64,000 bases of DNA, from positions 1,883,501 to 1,947,500 of the forward strand of contig JAKTNV010000041.1 in the NCBI GenBank assembly GCA_022747635.1, read 5' to 3'. The stretch's first letter is position 1. Every line of letters starts with the position of its first letter. The DNA comes from Hetaerina americana. Its lineage: Eukaryota; Arthropoda; Insecta; Odonata; Calopterygidae. The position numbers were made by a program, and so were the translations under genes. Positions 34,742 through 47,150 of this stretch are shown here, piece after piece. A model generated the notes under the pieces. The model saw only the letters and a list, made by a program, of their open reading frames with translations, searched no databases and had not been told where the DNA came from.

Positions 34742-35964
34742 CTGATAAACAAAGAAAAATTAGATAAACCATCCTTAAACAAGAGGAGATAATATTTAGG
34801 GCACATATTCAAGAGGCTATGGTTATAAGAGAAAGTTCAGAGACTAGGTGAGGGCCCATTCTCAAATCAAGATTTCTTCCTTCACTTAGAAAATTTTGGA
34901 TGCAATGAAATTGAAATAATGACCAAAGAAATAAGTAATAAAGAAATAAGATAAAAGTAATTTACTTAAAGTTGGGAGGCCTCATGAAATAAAGAGTCAC
35001 TCAACAGCAAATAAGAGTTAACGAAAGGTAAAATTGATCAGTGGCTATGTCAGTGTATTTCAGCAGAGCAATTCATTTTTAAAAATCACCCTTTGATTGA
35101 CTTGGCTGTTCGAAATGATATATTCTGACAAAGTCTAGGCATTGTACATATAGTTGACTCCTTAGTTTCATTTCCCTCACATCATTAGCCCTTACTACTC
35201 TACATATTCCTTTAAGGCAAACAAACACCTAGTTTTAATATGCAGCAAAAAAGTATTTAATCAGGTAGACTACATTATTTTATTGGAATTCTATAATGAA
35301 TATGAATCCGTATTAAGGATCCAATTTCTTCACTCATACTTTGACAGTCGATTGTTTTTCTTTGTGGCCATGACATTGGGTCAGTTTGCACCAAACAGGA
35401 TAATGCATTCTCCGTTGGCCTTCTCCACTCCTCTCTAACATCGAGGAAGGGGCGACCTGCGGACCCACGGAGGGTAAGCCATCAAAGTTGCATCGCCAGT
35501 GCACAGGACAAGAAAAGCTCTAGCTTCAATGTCATTACACTTACCTCAATGAACTTCTCACATTGTGTCCCCATTGGCCACGATGTTCCCAGACTGGGAG
35601 TCTAATTCACAGACGAATGATGGGATGATTGGCCAACAATTGGGACCAACAAATTGAATGACGTAAATTAAACAAAAGAACCTGGGTGGGAAAGGAGAGG
35701 AAAGGAAGGGATGAAGCTTGTCGTGCACTGACTTTGCTCATCTATGGAAGCCTCCTTCCTTGGACCAATGAATTGAGCCAGGGAATCCATTAGGTTCAAG
35801 AGATAAATATTTCCAATGTTCACTACCTTCATTTTTTATGACTATTTTGCAGCAGAGGCAAATGAGATGGGATTCAATGATCGAAGATTATTTCAGAATA
35901 ATAAATTCCTGACTGTTTAATAAAAACTCTCAATGCAACAATTTCAATATATAAAATTCATATG
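34742..35964. other. Intron 2 (part), nothing recognised
   Basis: AT-rich up to about 35350, then more mixed sequence. No coding remnant or repeat family was recognised. Confidence 0.45.
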
Positions 35965-36040
35965 CTTTGACTTGGGTTTCGAACCAAGATCCCTCGATGT
36001 CCGGCCGAGTGCTTCAGCTGGTTAAGCGAGGTGTCCTTAC
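35965..36040 (-). repeat. tRNA-derived repeat, family 2
   Basis: On the minus strand, A-box-like CTTAACCAGCTG (36026-36015), a GGCCGGACATCGAGGGATC arm, and B box GGTTCGAAACC (35985-35975). The same order and spacing occur at 45.91 and 50.23 kb. It directly abuts a mariner end at about 36041. Confidence 0.65.
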
Positions 36041-36966
36041 ACAGGCAGCGTTCCAAAAATTATGCAATTGAATTTCCCTTGCCACTCCTATTGGTCAGAG
36101 TGGAATCAAACCACTTGGAGTAGGTGGGGGGGGGGGCTAAGCTTGGCCGCAAAACAAATCTCTATGGTCTCCCATCAGTGGAAGTGGCAGGACATCAGTT
36201 ATTGCAAACCTCTGCGGGCCGACCGTGTCACGAAAAAAATGGAATCGGCGATCGAGCAACGTCACGCGATTACTAAGTTTTGCGCTAAACTGGAAAAATC
36301 TCTTGAAGGGACTAACAAAATGATACAAGAGGGATTACGGGAACTCTGCTCTGCCATGCTCACAAGTTCCGAGGAGGTTAAAGGCCTTTAAGGAGGGCAG
36401 AGAGAAGAGGCTCACGACGAACAACGCTCTCTGGGCGGCCGTCAACCAGCAAAACCGACAACCGACGTGTTGGACAATTGCTGGACTCTGACCGTCGATT
36501 GAATGTCAAGATAGTTGCCGATGAACTGGAATTGTCGTAAAATGTTGTGTTTCGCATTGTCACAGAATATTTAGCGAAGTGTGCGCCAAGCTGGTGCCCA
36601 AGGTGTTTGCCACAACGCGCTACGAGTCAGCGAGTTCCTGACCAAACACAAGGTGCCAACGCCACCCCATCCCCCCTATAGTCCTTACGTCGCCCCAGCA
36701 GACTTCTTTTTATTCCCTCGGATTATGGCAGTCCTGTTAGGAACCCGTTTTTCGTCCATAGGAGAGATCCAATCAGCCGTGACAAAGACCTTGCGAGAGG
36801 TCCCCGAAGACGCCTTCCAGGGTACGCACCGATCATGGCAGAGTCGCTGGAAAAAATGTGTAGAGGCCCAAGGACAGTACTTTGAAGAATTTTAAGTTTT
36901 TGCGCAAATCTGGTGAATAAATTACTTTTAAATAAATAATTACATTGCTTTTAGACCACACCCTGT
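36041..36966 (+). mobile_element. mariner relic with deleted catalytic core
   Basis: The ends are ACAGGCAGCGTTCCAAAAAT... and, in reverse complement, ACAGGGTGTGGTCTAAAAGC.... The N-terminal HTH region is well preserved (IEQRHAITKFCAKLEKSLEG, then MIQEGLRELC). A decayed second HTH ends near AKCAPSWCP. The sequence then jumps to the C-terminal part (ORF 36581-36895): HNALRVSEFLTKHKVPTPPH, PPYSPYVAPADFFLFP, and VEAQGQYFEEF. The first catalytic Asp region is gone and the second motif has lost its Asp (CHN in place of HDN). Confidence 0.8.
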
Positions 36967-37007
36967 ACACACAAATTTAATGGCGAATGACTACATATTA
37001 TTCCTTG

Positions 37008-37080
37008 ACATTGCAATGTGCATTGGCGGATGACTCCGTTTAAGTTGCTGCCGCGGCATTTCCCGCATTTTCTTTGATAA
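37008..37080. repeat. Dispersed ~70-bp repeat (copy 2 of 3)
   Basis: The sequence CATTGCAATGTGCATTGGCG followed by GATGACTCCGTTTAAGTTGC and a CATTTCCCGCA end is shared, with changes, by 31063-31140 and 50290-50362. In the 50.3-kb copy it directly adjoins tRNA-derived repeat family 2, so it may be part of that element. Confidence 0.5.
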
Positions 37081-37333
37081 AACTCTCGATTTAAATCCAC
37101 CATTCTTAACAAATATGCCGCCGTGACGCCACCATATTTCTATCCAGGTTTTGCAATGACAGTGCCAAGGGGCGGGCACCTGAAGAGGTGAATAATTAAG
37201 GGTCATATTTGAGTACAACTTATGTTTACCCTAGAGTGATCGTAGTTTTGTCAGCATGGTTTCCGCTCGTATTTTTCAAAATACCTTGATTGTCATTGTC
37301 TCTGACGGTGACCGGGTCCATGGGCCTACTCAC

Positions 37334-37490
37334 CTCCTCCCCTCGCGGCGATGAACCGCAGGATGAGCGTCTTGTTCCTCTCGGCCGCCTGGTGCGTGGC
37401 CGTCCTTCCCCTCGGGTCCTTCACGTTCAGGCGGCCCGGGTCCTCGCGGTACAGCCTCCCGAACACGTCCACGTTCCCCATCTCGGCCAC
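37334..37490 (-). CDS. TrpA1: TrpA1 exon 2 (first ankyrin repeat, residues 60-111)
   Basis: The exon begins VAEMGNVDVF and contains the ankyrin motif GRTATHQAAERN, then ILRFIAARGG. The acceptor is GAAG|GTGGCC (phase 0) and the donor is GGAG|GTGAGT (phase 1). The leftover G completes an Asp codon with exon 3. Base composition is strongly GC-rich with many CpGs, in sharp contrast to exons 3-11. Confidence 0.93.
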
Positions 37491-38516
37491 CTTCGCCGTG
37501 CAAAAGGGCAAGTTTCACATTCTTTGTACACACACGAGTGCACAATCCAATTAGCATTTGGGCCGCGATTCGATTCGACTGCTTTGCCTATTCGACTGGG
37601 CTGATTCGTTTCGCGTATTCATCCTTCATCAAAAGAAATCCCACATTCACGGGCCACCAAATTTTACTCGACACAAGCTCCATGCGAAACGTGAAGTTTG
37701 ATTCATAAAATTACTTTAATATGAAAAATATAAACATTCTTTACATACATGAAACGATATGCCACAAACTAAATTCATTCTGGTTTATTTACATTTTTGG
37801 CTCAAATTTGACATCAAATATGTTTCTCCCATCAATTATTCCGGGGAGGGCGTGGGACGCGTAACCCCTGCTCTTGATGGCAGGGCTGGGTCCATCACCG
37901 CAGCCTCTGGGGTCGTCAATATGTGCAAGTACACGGGTTTTCCATAGTTTCGCTGATATGCTTTGATTTGGCGGAGAGTATTAACATGAAATTTTGCGAT
38001 AGCTTTTACAGAATTGGGGCAAAGTTACCAACCACGAGTAGAAAAAAAACACACGGGGCTAAAAAATGCACGATAAACTCGAATGCAGAGATTAAAAAAA
38101 CCGATTGAAAAAAATGGATCAGTAATTAATTTAGACAAAAAATATTACAGTTTTTGGGGGCGCAGAAAATTCTGAGGAAACCTGGCCACATCGTTTCCAA
38201 CTGCACAACCTATGATATAATATAGGTATAAGTCCCTCAAACGACTTACTTAGAGAAACCATTGAACAGAACGCGGGTGTCTTTATCCAAAACTTGATAT
38301 TCTGACATTTTCCGAGATTCGACTGGAGTCTCCAGTCAAATCACTGTCAGTAAGGGGGAAGGGGGTAGTGAGGTCCCCTAGAACAAGAATGGACTTGGGA
38401 GTGCTTTAAGTCCATAGGAAGAAGCAGAACCCGTGTCAATCGAGTAAGAAGCCTGGCCATAAAATGGGAGAACCCGAGGAGGATGTGTTAGTGAACGAAG
38501 GGAGGGAGGCACTGAC
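37491..38516. other. TrpA1 intron 1, nothing recognised
   Basis: About 1 kb between the two GC-rich 5' exons. No transposon coding remnant was seen. Confidence 0.5.
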
Positions 38517-38693
38517 CCTGAGGATGCGGTAGGGGCTGTCCATGAGGAAGCACACCTCGCCCTTGATGTGGCTGCCCATGGCCAACTTCTCGACCAAGTG
38601 CTCGTGCTCCAATGAGGGGGAGGCCTTCTGGAGGGGGGCGGGCGCTGCCCCGCACGCCTTCCCCCGCCTCAGAAGCAGCCACGCGAAGCTCAT
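38517..38693 (-). CDS. TrpA1: TrpA1 coding exon 1 (N-terminal head, residues 1-59)
   Basis: The likely start is the ATG at 38693-38691 (M-S-F-A-W-L-L-L). A TGA lies in the same frame a few codons further upstream, so translation cannot extend far. The exon encodes a basic, alanine/proline-rich head (AAPAPLQKASPSLE) and ends in DSPYRILR, the motif leading into the first ankyrin repeat of insect TRPA1. The donor is AGG|GTCAGT, phase 0. The exon is GC-rich. A good 3' splice acceptor (CTTTTCTCAG, 38770-38761) lies just upstream, so a 5' UTR exon may precede this one. Insect TrpA1 genes are known to use alternative first exons, so another N-terminus may exist outside this exon. Confidence 0.8.
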
Positions 38694-38923
38694 TCCCGTC
38701 ACGTCCGCCTCCTCCTCTCCCCGCGAAAGATTCACGCCGACGCTTCACGTCTCCCCCTCTCTGAGAAAAGAATTGACCGTTTAATGCAATGCCGTCTTGA
38801 AATCACCTCGCTGGACAAGTGCAACGGAATACGAGCGCCGTTGATGGTGAGGAAAAGGCTCGGAACCAACGAACGGTGACATTCGTGCCCCATGCGGATT
38901 ACGCGAGCGTACCCTTACACGTT

Positions 38924-41161
<2,238 letters not shown>

Positions 41162-41163
<2 letters not shown>

Positions 41164-41188
41164 ATATATATATATATATATATGTATA
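41162..41188. repeat. Short (TA)n tract at the right end of LINE copy C
   Basis: About 25 bp of TA dinucleotide ending in GTATATAA. It replaces the expected LINE continuation (AATAAAACAAAGG). Confidence 0.85.
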
Positions 41189-42389
41189 TAAATTCGAACA
41201 CGAAATCCCGCCACATGGCGAACACATACCCATTCACATGGAAGTAGATAAGAAGTAGAAAAGGGCAAGGAGCACATCATAAAAGACGAGCACAGGAGAG
41301 GTGGGGAAGGTGGAATCGAGCAAATCACAAGCGCATAAATATTTCATTGACCGGGACTCGAACCTTGGACTTCCGGGCAATACATATATTGTATATGTGT
41401 ACGCGTTTATGCTAATTATTTATATGGGATATTTTTGCAGGCACGCATACAAATGCTCTCACACTACTGTTAGGAAATCGAAGAAAGGCACAAGAGCTAC
41501 ATATTGACAAAGGTGGTATAATTGGTATATTTAAACAAGCCAGTACCAGCCAATTGGGTAACGCTCCATTGTCTCGTGGCAGGTGCAAGGAGTCTCGCTG
41601 TTTGCATTAGCCTAACTCTCAATGGCCGTGATAGAAATCCGAGCATCTGATATTATTCGCGATATTAGTTGGTCCAACTCTTGTTTCATAAAGCGGCTAA
41701 CGGCGAGCATATTGATTTGATTTTATTTTTTTATAATTGGTAATCCGAATGCATTCCAATTCGAAGATGCTCCCTCTAATGCGTTGAAAACAGAGCATCT
41801 CGGGCACACCTAATACCCGAAGTTGATGTGGAGTCGTCTTCATGGTTCAGCAGGATACATTGAGCCCGGATACATTAGTGTGCCCGGAATGAAACGTAGA
41901 CTGATAAGAATGATTTGAAACAAACTCGACCTTTCCGATCCGTCCCCGCGGCTTCCGTTTGATTGGAATTATTTTCATTTAATTATTTGTGATGGCACAA
42001 TGTACTGTATTTTGTCATTCAAGCACTTGATATGGGTTTTTTTTAATGTTTTCAATTAAATGTTGTTTTACCCAAATATTAATTTTCCTCTTCTCGCAAA
42101 CAACACTCACACTACCCACGTGTTTAATCTCAAATGCCATGTAATGTCCAGAATGTAAAATGACCGCCTAATGTGGGACTCGCCCGGCACAATACGGTTA
42201 GAGAATGCCCGCGAGGGCCACGTCGAAATCTGTGCCTTTAAACGAACCATTGGAGGCATTACACTCGTTTTTCTCGTGATTTTGGCTTATTTGGCAATTT
42301 CTTGAGCATAACATCACATCCTCTTTGCAAAGCACCTCATCGAAAGTGACCACAAAAGTGACTTTGTGACAAAAATTATTCATTTTGAA
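41189..42389. other. Intergenic, no gene; one tRNA B-box-like trace
   Basis: At 41346-41375 the sequence GACTCGAACCTTGGACTTCC resembles the 3' half of a tRNA-derived repeat on the minus strand. Nothing else was recognised. Confidence 0.4.
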
Positions 42390-42720
42390 GAAAAAGGTCA
42401 AAGGCTCGATGCTTTGGAGCAGTTAGAAATTTTGAAATGTGTCCGTTGGAAAGATGATCTTGCCAACGAAATTTTGTATCCCTCCCACTCCCCACTCGTA
42501 GACCTACCACTCTTCTAAATCAAAAATGTAATTCTCTTTACTTCCCAGCTACATTGTAACCTTTTTACCCCTCCAACCTCCCTCTCTGACCAACCCCCCC
42601 CTCCTATGATCAGAAGATATATATAGCCAGCGTGCTTCTATGAGGACCACCTGATGATGACGTTCAACGTTAAAACCTGGATTGATTGTGTTTTAAAATA
42701 AAGTGTGTGGAATTACAAAG
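42390..42720 (+). mobile_element. Penelope-like element 3' end
   Basis: One forward frame reads LDALEQLEILKCVRWKDDLA, then NEILYPSHS, the conserved tail of the Penelope GIY-YIG domain. It is followed by a C/T-rich 3' UTR and the motif CCTGATGATGACGTTCAACG, then TTTTAAAATAAAGTG. The same GATGATGACG...AACGTT arrangement closes the copies at 12.45 and 52.55 kb. Confidence 0.7.
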
Positions 42721-44084
42721 TCAATTATTTCATTACATTTCTTGAAACGACATGCAGACGATCTTTCCAGACGGCGTTCATAAAATACAAACATGGCCGC
42801 GGGGAGCTGTTTCGCTATGTGCTCCTAATGCGAAGAATAACACGTGCTCGTCACCACAACGAGACATAGCCCTAGAAAATACCAGAGTCAAAATGAAATT
42901 CAGGATTATATGCAGATAAAATAAATATAGAAAGGAATGAAAAAATGAACAAAAATGCAAAAACAAGAGATACGCGCAAAAAATAAGGAAAATCTGAACC
43001 AACCATAATAAGGGCTGGCAAAAAATTGGTATTAATAAAGCATTTTTAGATGAAATATGATTTCACCTCAAGCAGCATTTAACTTGCACCTTTGCGAAGA
43101 TAGCAAGAAAGTTCCTGTCGCGTCACTCATTTGCTTCCGTTTATCATGATACTTAATATGATTTATCAGTCAGAAATAACCAAATAACTAAAATAACTCT
43201 TCTTTAATATGGAGACGCATCAATTAAGCCAAGGGGAAATTTTCATTTCCAGAATTCAATCAAGGACCAACGGAATAAAAATAATGGATTTATAGTTGAA
43301 ATAATCTTAAACTTTTTTTAATGTTATCTTGTTCTTAGTTATCGACGCGACTCTCCTCAAAGCGATGGGGGCAAAACCAAAACACACCCCATCTTAAGCA
43401 TTGAATTATTCATTTTTATGGCTCTTTGAAATAAAATAATGTCGTCACAGGTGAGTGCCGTTCACTCAGTGGCCGTTATGCGTCGACGAAATTGATTGAC
43501 ACTCACATAACCAAGGAGATCGATCAGATGGCGGCAATGTCAACAGGAAAATGTCGTTGCCCAAACAAACACGACAAACACAACGCGTGAGTGTCGAAGC
43601 ATATGCATATCGAATTGCTAAACGAAGGCTTTTCTTTTAATCAGACCCACAGATTTCACAAGACGGATCGAATCCTCTCAAGGACCTGCGGAAAATTGCC
43701 ATTCGCACTTGGACTCATCCGGAGGGACGCTCGTCTTACCTCTCATATCTTCAATTATTCTCCAGTTTCAATATTTGCCCATCGCTCCGCCGTTAACTTG
43801 CCTCTCGGCGCTGCAGATTAAACGACCTCGGCCCCACCTCCTTCCAGGCGTCCTCCGGCGAGGGCGCTGACCGCCAGCCGATCCAGCGGATGATCGATCC
43901 CCCAACCAGTGATTCACGGAAGCAGAGATTTCGATAAAAAAGCTGAATATGTGTGATGAGATAAAATTTAATTCCAGATATTAGCGGAAACAACACTCCA
44001 GGTTAAAGGGGCTTAATGACGGACACAATGATTTAAAAATACGACATTTGATTGACGAATCGATAACAATTTTTCCCTGACGTG
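42721..44084. other. Intergenic, nothing recognised
   Basis: No gene or repeat family was recognised. The composition becomes richer in CpG from about 43450. Confidence 0.4.
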
Positions 44085-44520
44085 AGCGTGAAGTGCTGAA
44101 TTCAGACCTTCGGTTAAGTGTGATCGCAGATCGTATTATTGGCATTTATACAAGAAAACAGTGGGTACATCATCATCACTGAAAATTTAGCGATGCGAAA
44201 GATCTGCGCTAAACTCGTCCTCCCGAAGGTCTTTGGACGGCTGACCAAAAGAGCTGAGTCGAGTGTGTCTGCAACGAGAGAAAACCTCCGGCATATGGCA
44301 TCGCGACGATTCCCCAACCCCCTTACAATCCCAGATTTAGCACCAGCAGACTACATCCAATTCCCAAAGTGAAATCACCCTTCAAAGGACGCCACCATGA
44401 TTCTCTGAGTGCTGTCAAAGAAGCTTGCACGCGTAGTACCATGAAGGACCTTCCACCTACCAGGGCGCCTTCGAGTCGTGGAAAATCCGTTCTGGCAGAA
44501 GTGTATTATGTTGGTCACAA
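44085..44520 (+). mobile_element. mariner relic, core deleted
   Basis: It contains DLRLSVIADRI, ENLAMRKICAKLVLPKVF, then a jump to SRRFPNPLTIPDLAPADYIQ and, in another frame, KDLPPTRAPSSRGKS. These are the second HTH and the C-terminal portion of a mariner transposase; the catalytic middle is absent. Terminal repeats were not located. Confidence 0.7.
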
Positions 44521-45904
44521 TAACATTGGCTATTTCTTTGGGTGAGTATGTACACTTTTTCTCGTTGAAAAAACGAAGGGTTTTAAAAAGGCGAGGTGGG
44601 AAAATGCGGAGCTTTCCTTGGGCAAGAGAAATTTGGCGCCTTTCGCATGAATGTAGTTTCATTCTTGTAATAACTTTATATTATCAAGTTATCGAATAGA
44701 GACATTTGAAATGTAGAGGTTATACCATAATTCTTTGTTAGGCGCTTCCTTTCATGACTAAGAACATCGTCTTTGCCATCGTGTTTGTATCCATGCCTCG
44801 TTTGTATGCTTGGTTAATCTTATTTTGGTGTATATAAATATTACGGAAAATAATCTTCTTGCGTAGTGCTGTGTTTGGAGAGTGTTAGACCGCGCGGCAG
44901 CGTCGAAAAGCAAAAGCAATGGATGTTCTCAGCGAGCTGACGGAAGCGGACTTGCTTTGAATTTTGAGAGACTCATATGGAGCGCTGTGGGGATTGGCAT
45001 GAGGAGTACGTGGAAGGCGATAAACTTAATTATGTAACTGGTGATCAATAAAATGTTTTGTAGCACCAGTCAAGGTATTTCGCGGCCCCACCTCGTATTC
45101 TTTCTTACCTCACCACAATTCCAGTGCGTCCCTAGTGAACCATGCTTATAGAGGTATGAGAGCGGCCGCTCACAAATCCAGTTTTGTCGACGGGAGGATG
45201 GCTCTCACGAACGGCGCCTTTCGTCCAAACAGGCGGGCGTCACTCCTTTGTTTTCCTTGGCCGTGAGGGGCGAGGGTGTGGGGAGAGCAAATGTTGATCC
45301 TCGCCCCATCGTCGTCGACCACCCCCCAACCACCCACCCCCTCCCTCGCCCCTCTATAAATTATTAACGCCACCCTTTGAACCCGACACGATCTGCGGGC
45401 GCATCACCAATTTCCGGAAAAGGCAACCTCGCCCGCCGGGGGGGTCCGACGCTTTGCTGGGCAGGGGCGATCCGATTTCCTTACTCACACACAATGGAAA
45501 GAAATTAAAAAATCAATCATCCTTGATAACGACTGAGAGTAGAAATTTTGCGCAAATATGCATAGGCGCCTCACCTACATCCTCATTTCCTTACTTCACC
45601 CACGTTACCAAAGAACTAAACTTTGCATCTTTGGACTCATTTCACCTCTAGAAAAGCTATAACTCTCTAACTTGCTCCATCATTTCCCCGGACTTGGGTC
45701 TGGTCCGATTCTCGGGCTTTCGTAGTCTCACTTGCAGCAAAGGAATGGTGAAAGGTGAAACACCCTAAGTGTGTAAAGTTGGCTTTTACCTGGTGGACTG
45801 TGGCATATCGCGCACGACTGCGAATGCCTGTGACATTGTATCGTATGCACGGCATTTCGTCACAACATCTTTTTCATTAAAAGGCCCCAAAATTTTCGAG
45901 TTTA
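44521..45904. other. Intergenic, partly GC-rich
   Basis: The block 45160-45460 is GC-rich with several CpGs. It contains CTCTATAAATTATTA at 45352-45366, a TATA-like sequence on the plus strand. No coding sequence downstream could be recognised. Confidence 0.35.
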
Positions 45905-45980
45905 AGAGGGTGCCTCGATAGCTTAACTGGCGAAAGTACTCGACTGGACATCGAGGGATCCGAGTTCGAATTCCGGGCGG
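45905..45980 (+). repeat. tRNA-derived repeat, family 2
   Basis: TAGCTTAACTGG (A-box-like, 45919-45930), GACTGGACATCGAGGGATCC and GAGTTCGAATTCC (B-box-like, 45962-45973). The flanks cannot form a tRNA acceptor stem, so it is a tRNA-like element and not a tRNA gene. Confidence 0.65.
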
Positions 45981-45999
45981 AAATTGCGCCATGTCTAGA

Positions 46000-46775
46000 A
46001 GTAATATTTAAGAAGTCGCTGGTAGATCATAAGGTTCCCAGAGATTGGAAACGGCTTACGCAACACCAATATTTTGAAACAGAGACGAGGAGAAACCGAG
46101 TAATTACTGGCTTATTTCCCTCACATCCATTTCAGGCAAGGTTATGGAACATACTGGTTTTTGTGCGATGGGCGGGTCCCTGGTATAAGGAGGAATCCTT
46201 ATAAACCCTGAACAACTAAGTACTTGTGAATCGCAAAGGTCCCTGTTTCCTTCAGTTGTTACCCAGGGAAGTTTTATCGGATCTCCTTTATTCCTACTTT
46301 ACGTCAACGACATTCACCCCGTAATCACCAGTAAGATGCGTTTATTTGCCGACAATTCAGTGGTTTACCGTGATTTCCGTGAGCCTGAGGACACAGCGTC
46401 TTTGTCAGATGACCTTAATGCTACACAACGCAAGTGCGACACTTGGTAATAAACTTAGTAGCATATCCAAAATATTAGATCAGCTAGGCTGGGAATCAAT
46501 CACGGAGAAAAGGTTAAATTACAGATTGAAGCTCTTTAATACATTGGAAGGATGTCTCTTCAGCAGCGATGTGGAAATGTATTATTTCCCCCATCGGAAT
46601 ACGGTTGGAGAGATCGTGTTAATATAATTAAATAGATTTAAGTGTGGAACAGATGGATTTAAGATGTCATCTTTCCACGAACGATAAGGGATCAGAATAA
46701 CATTGTCCGACCGGGGAAGAAGTCAAAATATTCGCGTTTAAATTAGTCTGGCGTGTATTCACCGAAACAAATCTC
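46000..46775 (+). mobile_element. CR1/Jockey-like LINE relic (RT and 3' end)
   Basis: Fragments in three frames: DHKVPRDWKR, a YWLISLTSISGKVMEHT segment, TQGSFIGSPLFLLYVNDIHP, LFADNSVVYRDF (FADN in place of FADD) and LSDDLNATQRKCDTW. About 46450-46770 corresponds to the C-terminal end shared with 62.0-62.3 kb (RLNYRLKLFNTLEG; then LVWRVFT-like GTCTGGCGTGTATTCACC). Confidence 0.75.
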
Positions 46776-46859
46776 ATTGCATGAAGCTACCGATATTCCT
46801 CGAGATAAAGCGAATGGCTTCATTACTGTATTAACGCTGCAATTTCATTTTAACATGTT

Positions 46860-47150
46860 CATTTATTTATTTATTTATACTCTGCAAGCCACCACTAGGG
46901 TGTGTGGCAGGGGGTGATTACACACCAGAATAATTTGACCCCAACATGACCCTACCGCGGTCGGAAAATATTACTATGAACCCCTATAATTCGTGGAAAA
47001 AATGAAATCTTCAATCTATCTGTTGTTATTTTCATGGTGTGGGCATCGCTGCGGTGCGAATCAAATCAAATGAGAGACGGCTTCCTGTCCAGGTTCACTT
47101 TCTCCCACACTCTGTGTGGTAGAACTATAGATTTTTAAAGAGTATTACTC
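46860..47150 (-). mobile_element. CR1-like LINE 3' end (inverted, tail-to-tail)
   Basis: On the minus strand it reads the same LINE C-terminus (TTTTTTCCACGAATTATAGG), then TGTGTAATCACCCCCTGCCA, CACACCCTAGTGGTGGCTTG and CAGAGTATAAATAAATAAAT. The last part is a simple (AAAT)n tail. It faces the plus-strand LINE relic ending near 46775. Confidence 0.7.

Larger units (their letters stand above)
1078..38693 (-). other. TrpA1: TrpA1 gene, 5' (ankyrin) half; 11 coding exons, 3' part off the left edge
   Basis: TRPA1 is a tetrameric cation channel of sensory neurons that responds to noxious heat and reactive chemicals. Eleven minus-strand exons read in order as the N-terminal half of an insect TRPA1. 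Their lengths (177, 157, 91, 196, 210, 237, 201, 179, 113, 167 and 170 nt) join in one frame through ten GT-AG introns with matching phases, giving 632 codons plus 2 nt. About 16 ankyrin motifs are visible, as expected for this family. Distinctive landmarks are GYYPIHEAAKN, GNVPLHSAVHGGDIK, LGACVNLKNNNNES and AIDYAIYYKFPEAALAMVTHE. The coding sequence stops in mid-gene: the pre-S1 linker with its reactive cysteines, S1-S6 and the pore would lie left of position 1. Introns range from about 0.6 to 6.8 kb and are largely transposons. The orthology call is very secure; the exact N-terminus is less so. Confidence 0.95.

Noticed and set aside
45352..45366. TATA-like CTCTATAAATTATTA as a core promoter
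   Set aside because: No downstream initiator, exon or coding sequence could be tied to it. TATA-like words are common in this AT-rich sequence.
45905..45980. A possible tRNA gene with B box GTTCGAATTCC
   Set aside because: The acceptor-stem halves do not pair, and the same core is present in at least three other diverged copies.
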